Of a DNA stretch of 7,300 nt, positions 1-6,079 are shown in pieces. A model generated the notes under the pieces. That model ran no database searches and had not been told where the DNA came from. It saw only the letters and a program-made list of their open reading frames with translations. The position numbers were made by a program, and so were the translations under genes. This DNA is from JAHJRJ01 sp037443685 (GTDB taxonomy: Bacteria; Bacteroidota; Ignavibacteria; UBA10030; BY39): the NCBI GenBank assembly GCA_037443685.1, contig JBBINX010000098.1, positions 1-7,300 on the forward strand, given 5' to 3'. Each line of letters opens with the position of its first letter. The first letter of the stretch is position 1.

Positions 1-263
1 AAAAGCTTATCCCAAGTTTAGATGGAAAAGTAGTGTTAGCCAAGGAAATTATGGTTGCCAATCCGTCTGTAAAAGCAGCAATCAAAAATAATAATACCAG
101 CGAGATTTACCAGATGATGTCTGAATCGAGCGACGAAGGAATGACTACTTTAGAACAGGATTTGAAGCGCTTATATTTAACAAAGAGAATTTCACTCGAA
201 AATGCTATGAGTTACGCCAATAACAAGCGTCGGCTGCAGCAAATTTTAAATTTAGTAACATAG
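1..263 (+). CDS. pilT: PilT-type twitching-motility retraction ATPase, C-terminal part (5' end outside window)
   Basis: The frame is open from base 3 to the TAG at 261-263 and gives 86 residues, the C-terminal end of a longer protein. It begins KLIPSLDGKVVLAKEIMVAN and continues with GMTTLEQDLKRLY and KRISLENAM. This follows the PilT/PilU C-terminal pattern: L-P-x-x-D-G-K-x-x-x-A-x-E-I-M, then a V-x-x-x-I-K/R segment, then G-M-x-T-[LM]-[ED]-Q-x-L-x-x-L-x-x-x-x-x-I. In PilB/GspE ATPases this end has a zinc-binding Cys cluster and a different tail, so PilT/PilU fits better. Family members form a cytoplasmic hexamer that uses ATP to retract the pilus. The Walker motifs lie upstream of the window and cannot be checked. 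A GTG at 33 lies inside the conserved region and is not the true start. PilT cannot be told from PilU on this fragment. It is followed after 94 bases by the pilus alignment genes on the same strand. Confidence 0.88.
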   Translation, partial: KLIPSLDGKVVLAKEIMVANPSVKAAIKNNNTSEIYQMMSESSDEGMTTLEQDLKRLYLTKRISLENAMSYANNKRRLQQILNLVT

Positions 264-357
264 TAATTTCGAGTTTTTTTTGATAAAATAATTTATTACA
301 TTGGTTACAAGTTAAAAGAAGTAATATGGCAAATATACATGAAAGGTTCTATATATA
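264..357 (+). other. Gap between pilT and the pilMN fusion gene
   Basis: This 94-base AT-rich spacer contains a run of eight T at 274-281 just after the pilT stop. No GC-rich stem precedes it, so it is not a convincing terminator. A possible promoter is TTGGTT at 301-306 and TAATAT at 322-327, but the spacer is only 15 bases, so I give it little weight. AAAGG at 342-346 is the likely ribosome binding site for the ATG at 358, 11 bases downstream. The spacing is long enough for the downstream genes to have their own promoter, but read-through from pilT is equally possible. Confidence 0.35.
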
Positions 358-1971
358 ATGGCAACCATGAGGGGTAATAAAAAAAGTGCCATCGGTCTTT
401 TTGTTGATGGACTCGAAATTAAATTTGCTAAATTATCCAAGAAGGGTAAAAATGTTGTAATTGATGAACTAAAAGTTGCTTCGCTAGTAAACAAATTAGA
501 AGAACGGCAGCTCAAAGATTTGTCAGATGGTTTTGCTGATTCCACAACCGATACACTCTCGTTACCAGCAGGCGCTGATCGCTCGGAAAGCGGTGAAGAC
601 AATAATGCTGTGTTGCTCGGTCTCTTATCTGAATATAAACCATCCTCATATTTACTTGGCTATGCTATTTCAGAACCAAGTGTTTACTATCATACAATCG
701 AGAGCGATTTCGGGTTGAAAGGAACAAAACTTAAAGAGAAAATTATAGAGGAGTTAAAAAAAGTTCGTTCTGTTCAACCGGTACCCGATGCGGTCGATGT
801 TTTCTATTCATCCGACAGAAACTTGATTTGCGCTGTTCGCGAAGACGGCATTAGTTTGTACCGGACAATCGAAGACATTAAACCTTTTCTCAACAACCGC
901 ACCCCCAAAATTCCTCTAATAGAAACATCAGATATTGCGCTAATGAATTTGGCACGTGCCAACTACGGTTTCGCACCCGATGAAATCAGCGCTATCGTTT
1001 ATTTAGGGACCGAGTTAACCCGTTTGATTTTTATGAAAGGGTCTGAGTTTTTTCATTTCGCTCCAGTTTTAGGCGAAGGTTACGATTCAATAAACATTAA
1101 AAATACTGTTTATAGCCGCCTCTTATTGGAACAAGATAATTTAGGAATTCCACGAATCGATCGGATATTATTAGCGGGTGAAAGCCGCCGTATTATCTTC
1201 GACGAGTTTCTTAAAAATCAATTGCCCGAAGTCGATATCCAGTATTTACAAACACCTTATCTTGATACAAGTCGTCTTTCCCCCGAAACCCAAGAACTTA
1301 TCCCAGAATACGCAGTAGCAATAGCAACCGCATGGAAAATTTTGGACGAAAATAATCCCGCGTTCTATCCAATCAATCTACTTCCCGAGTTTATTCGCGA
1401 AGACCAACGTTCCTTTAAATTGGGTTGGCACGGATATGTGCTTCTTATTCTTATATTTTTAAGTACTTTTTATTTCACTTATAAAATATCAATGCTTAAT
1501 TCCGAGCTCTCGTCCCAAAAAGAAGTTTTGATACAGAAGGAAGCACAGTTAGCAGAAAATCAACGATTGCAAGTCAAAATTAGTAATCTCAATGACCAAC
1601 TTGGACGCTATCGTCTTGCACTTTCTGTTTATGATTCAATTGTTCCGGGGTATAATAAATGGTCGCAGTTGATTGAGAAGGTATCGCATTCCATCGAAAA
1701 CATCAACTCTCTCTGGATTACCGACATTCATCAAGCCCCTGATAAAGATTTAGTTTTTAACGGTTTTTCAATATATCGCTCGAGAATTCCCAAAATTGCA
1801 CAATTTCATTCAAACGCAGTTTTAAATAAAGTCCTTCAGGAACAGATACGAGAAAAAACGGTTTACAACTATGAACTAAGCATCCCAAAAGGTGCCGAAA
1901 TTCAGCAATATCAACTAACAGCTAGTCAACACACTGGATCACCCCAACAATCCGAAGAAAAACCACATTAA
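358..1971 (+). CDS. PilM-PilN fusion: actin-like cytoplasmic domain plus membrane-anchored PilN domain (GspL-like layout)
   Basis: The protein has 537 residues. Residues about 9-325 resemble the PilM actin-like fold: an opening strand-turn motif (IGLFVDGLEIKFAKL, 12-26), a second one at 212-225 (AIVYLGTELTRLIF) and LLAGES at 271-276. Residues 337-347 are YPINLLPEFIR, the N-terminal docking motif of PilN proteins. A membrane helix follows at about 357-377 (GYVLLILIFLSTFYF core), then a coiled coil at about 378-425 and a periplasmic PilN-like domain at about 432-515. It ends in a polar Gln/Ser tail. PilM and PilN are normally separate and bind each other through that NLLP tail, linking the cytoplasmic ATPases to the periplasm. 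Here they are one chain, as in GspL of type II secretion. In PilM, acidic residues usually sit at positions equivalent to F15 and Y215, so nucleotide binding may be lost. Residues 45-85 form an acidic, low-complexity insertion. I chose ATG 358 over ATG 367 because it sits better behind AAAGG at 342-346. Confidence 0.85.
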   Translation: MATMRGNKKSAIGLFVDGLEIKFAKLSKKGKNVVIDELKVASLVNKLEERQLKDLSDGFADSTTDTLSLPAGADRSESGEDNNAVLLGLLSEYKPSSYLLGYAISEPSVYYHTIESDFGLKGTKLKEKIIEELKKVRSVQPVPDAVDVFYSSDRNLICAVREDGISLYRTIEDIKPFLNNRTPKIPLIETSDIALMNLARANYGFAPDEISAIVYLGTELTRLIFMKGSEFFHFAPVLGEGYDSINIKNTVYSRLLLEQDNLGIPRIDRILLAGESRRIIFDEFLKNQLPEVDIQYLQTPYLDTSRLSPETQELIPEYAVAIATAWKILDENNPAFYPINLLPEFIREDQRSFKLGWHGYVLLILIFLSTFYFTYKISMLNSELSSQKEVLIQKEAQLAENQRLQVKISNLNDQLGRYRLALSVYDSIVPGYNKWSQLIEKVSHSIENINSLWITDIHQAPDKDLVFNGFSIYRSRIPKIAQFHSNAVLNKVLQEQIREKTVYNYELSIPKGAEIQQYQLTASQHTGSPQQSEEKPH

Positions 1972-1977
1972 AAGATT

Positions 1978-1983
1978 AGGAGG
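1978..1983 (+). promoter_or_regulatory. Shine-Dalgarno AGGAGG that decides the GTG start of the pilOP gene
   Basis: A perfect AGGAGG lies 5 bases before the GTG at 1989 and only 6 bases after the TAA of the preceding gene. An ATG at 1984-1986 is nearer but is in another frame and overlaps the end of this site. GTG 1989 is therefore the start that gives the full membrane anchor (RNTIVLGVLLGIILAIGFYF). It is the strongest ribosome binding site in the window. Confidence 0.85.
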
Positions 1984-1988
1984 ATGAA

Positions 1989-2873
1989 GTGTCTTATATA
2001 TTACGAAATACAATTGTTTTAGGAGTTTTATTAGGGATTATTTTAGCGATCGGTTTTTATTTCGGGAGCGCTTTTATACCTAAAAAAATTGGAAACATCC
2101 AGAAACAAGTAAAAACTATAGATGCCGAACTGCAAAATACTCCTGATTTAGTTAATCAATTTAATTCTTTAAGTGAACAATTAGTCAGCACTCAAGGAAG
2201 ATGGGAATCGAGAAATAAAGATATTCCACCTGTAAATATTACCGGCGAAACATATAATTATATTAATCAGTTGATTGGTAAAAGCGGCGAAATAAAATTA
2301 GATATGCTTTTCGTAGGCTCCATTACCGCACAAAATTATGGATGGAATACTTACAATTTGAAAGGAGAGGCACCCTTTGAAAATCTTTTCCGCTTTATCT
2401 GGTATCTCGAAAATAACAGACTCTTATATAAAATTAGTTCAATGACACTACGGGGTTTAGAAACAACAAATAAGAAAACTAAAGAAACAGAGTTAGTGGT
2501 AGCTTACGAATTAATTTTAAATGCATACTTCTCGCCGATTCCCGAACTTTTCTCGTCGGCCGGCGAGCAAAATCTAATTCCAATCACACTAACCACCGAC
2601 CCGTTTGCACCAATAATACTTAGAGATTTACCCCCAAACCTTGACGACTTGGTCGAAATTGAGCGTTCCGATTTAAAAGCTGTAGTGCCCGACAAAGCTT
2701 TTGTAATTGACCAAAGCAATAAAATGCGAGCTCTGACAGAAGGTGATGAAGTTTATTTAGGTTATGTAACTAAGGTGGACCCGGTTCTCGGACGTATCGA
2801 ATGCACATTGAACAAGGGTGGTATAATAGAAAAATTTGAATTGAATATCCGTTATGGACAAAAACAGAAGTGA
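1989..2873 (+). CDS. PilO-PilP fusion: inner-membrane alignment protein with C-terminal secretin-contacting domain
   Basis: The protein has 294 residues and starts at GTG. Residues 1-7 are a short cytoplasmic tail, 8-27 a membrane helix and about 33-75 a coiled coil. Residues about 85-182 form a ferredoxin-like PilO domain; YNLKGEAPFENLFRFIWYLE is the usual strand-helix of this family. Then comes a Pro-rich linker with DPFAPIILRDLPPN (204-217). The end (about 222-290) matches the PilP/GspC homology region: an initial strand (LKAVVPDKAFVI), EGDEVYLGYVTKVD, and closing strands ending KFELNIRYG. The DPFxP segment is typical of PilP just before its folded domain. In T4P, PilO pairs with PilN, and PilP, a separate lipoprotein, reaches the N0 domain of the secretin. 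Here PilP has no lipobox and is anchored through the PilO helix. In type II terms this is GspM joined to part of GspC. The gene follows pilMN by 17 bases, and its TGA adjoins the next ribosome binding site. Confidence 0.82.
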   Translation: MSYILRNTIVLGVLLGIILAIGFYFGSAFIPKKIGNIQKQVKTIDAELQNTPDLVNQFNSLSEQLVSTQGRWESRNKDIPPVNITGETYNYINQLIGKSGEIKLDMLFVGSITAQNYGWNTYNLKGEAPFENLFRFIWYLENNRLLYKISSMTLRGLETTNKKTKETELVVAYELILNAYFSPIPELFSSAGEQNLIPITLTTDPFAPIILRDLPPNLDDLVEIERSDLKAVVPDKAFVIDQSNKMRALTEGDEVYLGYVTKVDPVLGRIECTLNKGGIIEKFELNIRYGQKQK

Positions 2874-2876
2874 GGA
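2872..2876 (+). promoter_or_regulatory. Shine-Dalgarno GAGGA overlapping the pilOP stop codon
   Basis: GAGGA shares its first two bases with the TGA stop of pilOP (2871-2873) and lies 4 bases before the ATG at 2881. This sets the secretin start at 2881 rather than the upstream in-frame ATG at 2854, which lies inside pilOP and would put charged residues (MDKNRSEEK) before the signal peptide. The arrangement suggests translational coupling of the two genes. Confidence 0.7.
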
Positions 2877-2880
2877 AAAA

Positions 2881-4110
2881 ATGAAAACATTGACAAAAAA
2901 CTTATTAACCTTATTAGCGGTACTATTAATTTTTAGTCTCGTTTCTGAACAAGTTGCATTTTCCCAAACTGAAAAACGAGTCCTAAGAGAATTTGTATCC
3001 AAGGACGAGATAGTCTCTATCGCACAAACCACACCGTTCGATAAAGCGATCACTGCTTTGAGTGATGCTAGTAAAAAATACCTTGGGAAACTAATTATCG
3101 ATCCCGCTAAACGAATCACACCAATCGGTATCGATATAAAAGCAATGCACTGGCAGGACGCACTGGAATTAATACTTAAAATCAACAATATCTGGTATAT
3201 AGAATATCAGGATTATTTCGAGATAACAGGAGCAAAGGGTGAAGCTGTCACCGAGAAAGCAGTAGGCGGGCTGGCATTCAGTAAAGAACCGGTAAATATG
3301 AACAGCCGTGAAATTAAAATTTCGGCAGTCTTCTTCAACGTCGATTTAAATAAAATGCATGAATCAGGTCTTAACTGGAAATTTTTTAGAAGCAGACCCG
3401 ACGATCAATTTAAATCACTGACCATAGACCAACAAACCGCTCAAAAAGTTTCTGATACTGTTTTATTTAATCTTGCCTTAAAAGGTGTCGATCTATCTTT
3501 TGGGAATTTGGATGCCATAATAAGGCTCTTCTCAGAAAATAATATAGGCGAAGTAATATCCAATCCGCAAATAGTTGTGCGATCCAGTGAAAAAGGAAAA
3601 ATACAGGTCGGCGAAGATATTTCTGTGAAGAAAAAAGATTTTGCTGGAAACACTGTGATTGAACAGATTCCTACAGGGACGATTATTGAAGTTACTCCCC
3701 ACGTAATTAAAGAAGGTGAAAATGAATTTGTTTATTTAGACCTCGAGGTCGAGCGAAGCATAATATTAGCTCTCGGTGAAGCCCCAACCATCGGTAGAAC
3801 CAAAGCTACAACTGTTTTATTAATGTTGGATGGCGAGGAAACTGTCATAGGTGGCTTATATTCAGATTTTGATTCGAGGGTGCGTTCTGGGATTCCATTA
3901 CTGAAAGATTTACCGTGGTGGGTTTTCGGATTAAGGTATATTTTCGGCTACGATAAAATTTTAACTTCGAAAAGAGAACTTACTATACTTTTAAAGATTG
4001 AACTTGTACCAACCTTACAGGAAAGAATGGCAAGAAAAGTAAAGGAAAACTTGATCGAAAAACAGCGGCAAAAATTTGAGAAGGATCTTGATAGGTACAA
4101 AAGTAAATAA
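2881..4110 (+). CDS. Outer-membrane secretin, short form (PilQ/GspD family)
   Basis: The protein has 409 residues. Residues 1-29 form a Sec signal peptide (KNLLTLLAVLLIFSL core, ending near VAFSQ). Residues about 48-116 look like one STN/N0-type domain (TPFDKAITALSDASKKYLGK, then WQDALELILKINNIWYIE). The secretin core starts near 142 (SREIKISAVFFNVDLNKMHESGLNW). It continues with NIGEVISNPQIVVRSSEKGKI (221-241), the VGEDISV strand, IPTGTIIEVTPHV (263-275), LDGEETVIGGL (316-326) and SGIPLLKDLPWWVFG...ELTILLKIELVP (336-377). These match the C-terminal gate and membrane-barrel signatures of secretins. A charged helical tail (378-409) follows the last strand. Secretins form a multimeric outer-membrane channel through which the pilus passes. 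No AMIN or N1-type domains are seen, so the periplasmic part is much smaller than in typical PilQ or GspD. Because of the PilT and PilM-P neighbours I read it as a pilus secretin, but the sequence alone does not exclude a type II one. Confidence 0.9.
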   Translation: MKTLTKNLLTLLAVLLIFSLVSEQVAFSQTEKRVLREFVSKDEIVSIAQTTPFDKAITALSDASKKYLGKLIIDPAKRITPIGIDIKAMHWQDALELILKINNIWYIEYQDYFEITGAKGEAVTEKAVGGLAFSKEPVNMNSREIKISAVFFNVDLNKMHESGLNWKFFRSRPDDQFKSLTIDQQTAQKVSDTVLFNLALKGVDLSFGNLDAIIRLFSENNIGEVISNPQIVVRSSEKGKIQVGEDISVKKKDFAGNTVIEQIPTGTIIEVTPHVIKEGENEFVYLDLEVERSIILALGEAPTIGRTKATTVLLMLDGEETVIGGLYSDFDSRVRSGIPLLKDLPWWVFGLRYIFGYDKILTSKRELTILLKIELVPTLQERMARKVKENLIEKQRQKFEKDLDRYKSK

Positions 4111-4148
4111 CGATTTTTTTTAAAATAGAATATAATAGGAAAAACGAT

Positions 4149-5621
4149 ATGAAAATTAAAATATTGATGTATCTGTTTGCCGCTTTGTCTTTCTTCACAT
4201 TCTATAGCTGTACGGATAAGCTAGCGGTGGACGAGGAAACAGTCGTCAGAATATACGGTAGAATCGTTGAGCAAAAGCAAAATTTAACTCTTCCTGTTCA
4301 GGGTGTTCAGGTTAAATTAACCGCCAGTGGTTTAACATCAATTATTGATTCAACCGATCAAGATGGTAACTATAATTTACAATTTTCGCTTGAACCGGCA
4401 GCAAAATTAACGGTAACTATTAATATCAAGAAAGAAGGGTATAAAGAGGAACTGCCATTTGTTTTTGAAGTAGAAACAGGTTCTCGATACCCAATTCCTC
4501 CGATAATTATTAAACTTGATACGACAACGACAGTAGGTGGTGGCGGAATACAAACGAGCTCAGGCCTGCCTCAAACAATTGCATTTATGGGTCCCCAGAC
4601 AATTGATATAAAAGTTTATGGAGTTGGCGGTAACGAAACAGCTATCATTTTATATGAAGTTAGAGATTCACTTGGATCTCCTATAAGCATTTCGCAGCGC
4701 GACACGGTAATCTTTGCTATTTCAGGACCTCCAGTTGCAGGAGGCGCCTATGTTTCACCTTCATGGGCGATGACAAATGCAGCTGGACGGGTCGCCACGA
4801 CTATCAACAGCGGAACGGTTGCAGGCGTTCTTCAGGTAGTTGCATCGCTAAGAAGAGAGAGCGATGGAGTTTGGGTCCGTTCAACTCCTACCCGTGTCAT
4901 TGTAAATGCCGGTTTACCCGCTCAAAGCCATTTTTCTATCGGTGCTAAACAATTCAACTTCGCCGCCTATAATTGGGTTGGAAGAACAAACGAAATTCTT
5001 GTTCAGGTTGGAGATATATACAGCAATCCCGTTCATCAATATACTGCGGTTTATTTTAATACAACAGGCGGTGTCATAACAGCTGCACGTTATACTGATA
5101 TAAAAGGGCACGCACTAGCAACTCTTTATAGTGGTAATCCATTACCCAATTATCCCGCCACAGGTTTTGGCCCTGGTTACGCTCAGATCTATGCACAAAC
5201 TATCGGACAAAATAGTGTAATTGTAAAAGATAGCATTATTATCCTTTTTTCGGGACTGTCATGTATCACCGTTACCCCAACAACTATAATCAATGTTCCC
5301 AGGGGCGGTTCACAATCATTTTCAGTAAATATTTCGGATCAAAATGGTAATCCATTAGCACAAGGAACGAATATGATAGCTTCTATCGATTATTCACCCC
5401 CCTCAGGAATTAATTGGAGTGTAAAAGTCGGTGGCTTGCCTGAAGATCCGTTGGGTGATTTTCTTTTCCGCGGTCCCGGAATCACCGATTTTGTACTTAA
5501 TGTTATTGATACCACACCAGGAGGAACTCCTGATTATATGCCCGTCATCGTAAAAATATCTGTTACCGGTTTAAACGGAAATACTTACTTTTATCTCTAC
5601 GGTAATGTTGGGAATCCGTAA
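4149..5621 (+). CDS. Outer-membrane lipoprotein with carboxypeptidase-regulatory-like domain and about three Ig-like (Big1/invasin-type) domains
   Basis: The protein has 490 residues. Residues 1-20 are a lipoprotein signal peptide ending FTFYS before Cys21. Residues about 33-122 form a CarboxypepD_reg-like beta-sandwich (VRIYGRIVEQ, PVQGVQVKLTASG, DQDGNYNLQF). A Gly-rich linker (GGGG at 130-133) leads to three Ig-like segments, about 139-255, 256-369 and 370-490. Each has the invasin/Big_1 pattern: V-x-D-x-x-G-[NS]-P, a later N/D-x-x-G-x-A, and alternating strands (VRDSLGSPIS, VGDIYSNPVH, ISDQNGNPLA; TNAAGRVATT, TDIKGHALAT). AGGA at 4137-4140 is the ribosome binding site. The gene follows the secretin by 38 bases and ends before the operon terminator, so it is probably co-transcribed with the pilus genes. 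I do not recognise a named protein. It might be an accessory outer-membrane or surface component of the pilus. It is beta-rich and unlike known helical or TPR pilotins. Confidence 0.75.
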   Translation: MKIKILMYLFAALSFFTFYSCTDKLAVDEETVVRIYGRIVEQKQNLTLPVQGVQVKLTASGLTSIIDSTDQDGNYNLQFSLEPAAKLTVTINIKKEGYKEELPFVFEVETGSRYPIPPIIIKLDTTTTVGGGGIQTSSGLPQTIAFMGPQTIDIKVYGVGGNETAIILYEVRDSLGSPISISQRDTVIFAISGPPVAGGAYVSPSWAMTNAAGRVATTINSGTVAGVLQVVASLRRESDGVWVRSTPTRVIVNAGLPAQSHFSIGAKQFNFAAYNWVGRTNEILVQVGDIYSNPVHQYTAVYFNTTGGVITAARYTDIKGHALATLYSGNPLPNYPATGFGPGYAQIYAQTIGQNSVIVKDSIIILFSGLSCITVTPTTIINVPRGGSQSFSVNISDQNGNPLAQGTNMIASIDYSPPSGINWSVKVGGLPEDPLGDFLFRGPGITDFVLNVIDTTPGGTPDYMPVIVKISVTGLNGNTYFYLYGNVGNP

Positions 5622-5642
5622 TTTTTAACTTATTATTACTCG

Positions 5643-5687
5643 AACAGAAAAGCCATCACGATTATCGAGATGGCTTTTCTGTTTTTG
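5643..5687 (+). terminator. Strong rho-independent terminator of the pilus operon
   Basis: AACAGAAAAGCCATC (5643-5657) is the exact reverse complement of GATGGCTTTTCTGTT (5669-5683), giving a 15-bp perfect stem. The right arm runs into a T tract (5682-5686). The 11-base loop can form a small inner CGA/TCG pairing. It lies 21 bases after the stop of the lipoprotein gene and matches the orientation of the pilus genes. Confidence 0.93.
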
Positions 5688-5694
5688 AAAAAAT

Positions 5695-5725
5695 GTAGTA
5701 AAGACGTTCCATAGAGTGTTTCTAC
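5695..5725. repeat. Imperfect palindrome, possibly a dispersed intergenic repeat
   Basis: The segment begins GTAGTAAAGACGTTCC and ends GAGTGTTTCTAC. The outer GTAG/CTAC pair is exact, and inner ACGTTC pairs with GAGTGT if two G-U pairs are allowed. It resembles, in degraded form, the GTAGAGACGTTCC-type palindromes scattered through many bacterial genomes. A copy count in the source genome would be needed to prove it is a repeat. Confidence 0.4.
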
Positions 5726-5739
5726 TTTACAAAATCGGG

Positions 5740-5761
5740 ATTTGTGTCATTCGTGGCAAAT
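5740..5761 (-). repeat. CACGAATGACACAAAT-type intergenic repeat segment
   Basis: On the minus strand this reads ATTTGCCACGAATGACACAAAT split as ATTTGC, CACGAATGACACAAAT with a shared C. The internal near-duplication CACGAAT/CACAAAT is visible directly. Similar CACGAATTACACGAAT-like strings are common in intergenic DNA of environmental Bacteroidota and related bacteria, from general memory. Function unknown. Confidence 0.4.
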
Positions 5762-5981
5762 AAGTGTGAACATTATTGGATCATTGGAATTTGGAGCGAG
5801 GCAATTGAATTAGAAGCTTGTTCATATCCAATTATTCGTTCAAAATTGCAATCTTGCAGTAAGTATGTCGAACAATTACGGTGGTACTGAGCGAAACTAA
5901 GTGAATGAATAATGAACAAACAACCTAGAATTTTGAATTTGGAAGTAAAGTAAATACAAAATTTTACCTGCCCAACCACCT

Positions 5982-6013
5982 ACTAATCTATTAGTCTTAT
6001 CACCCCAATAGAT
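5982..6013. repeat. Two overlapping inverted repeats
   Basis: ACTAAT (5982-5987) and ATTAGT (5990-5995) form a 14-base palindrome around CT. Alternatively ATCTATT (5986-5992) pairs with AATAGAT (6007-6013) across a 14-base loop. Neither is followed by a T run on either strand, so they are not terminators. They could be an operator-like site or chance in AT-rich DNA. Confidence 0.3.
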
Positions 6014-6063
6014 GAGATTATTTATAAATTTAAAATGATAAATCCCAAATCTCCGCCCGAACG

Positions 6064-6079
6064 ACTGAAGCCGTTCAGT
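6064..6079. repeat. Small hairpin after the dehydrogenase stop codon
   Basis: ACTGAA (6064-6069) and TTCAGT (6074-6079) pair perfectly around a four-base GCCG loop. The hairpin starts 15 bases beyond the TAA of the minus-strand gene. It has no T run after it on the minus strand, so it is at best a 3' stabilising structure or a factor-dependent end. The wider string CGAACGACTGAAGCCGTTC also has a CGAACG/CGTTC-like flank, suggesting a dispersed palindromic element. Confidence 0.4.

Noticed and set aside
1..263. PilB/GspE extension ATPase instead of PilT
   Set aside because: The C-terminal pattern (DGK...EIM, GMTTLEQ, short helical tail) is PilT-like; the zinc-binding Cys cluster region of PilB/GspE is absent.
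274..281. T run after pilT as a terminator
   Set aside because: No stable inverted repeat precedes it.
354..359. TATAAT overlapping the pilMN start codon
   Set aside because: Transcripts would begin inside the gene and skip the start; no -35 sequence fits.
2854..2880. Upstream ATG (2854) as secretin start
   Set aside because: It lies inside pilOP and adds MDKNRSEEK ahead of an otherwise normal signal peptide; GAGGA at 2872-2876 points to ATG 2881.
4111..4121. T run after the secretin gene as a terminator
   Set aside because: No stem-loop precedes it; a strong terminator exists after the next gene instead.
4131..4136. Perfect TATAAT before the lipoprotein gene
   Set aside because: Transcription from it would start near 4143, only about 6 bases before the ATG and after the ribosome binding site, and no -35 lies 16-18 bases upstream (TAACGA at 4108-4113).
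5777..5890. Plus-strand open stretch of 37 codons (WIIGIWSEAIELEACSY...) as a gene remnant
   Set aside because: It has the feel of a coding fragment but no start and no family I can name; AT-rich DNA gives such stretches by chance.
5773..5979. 68-codon minus-strand open frame
   Set aside because: No recognisable motif, no ribosome binding site of note, and it overlaps repeat-like intergenic DNA.
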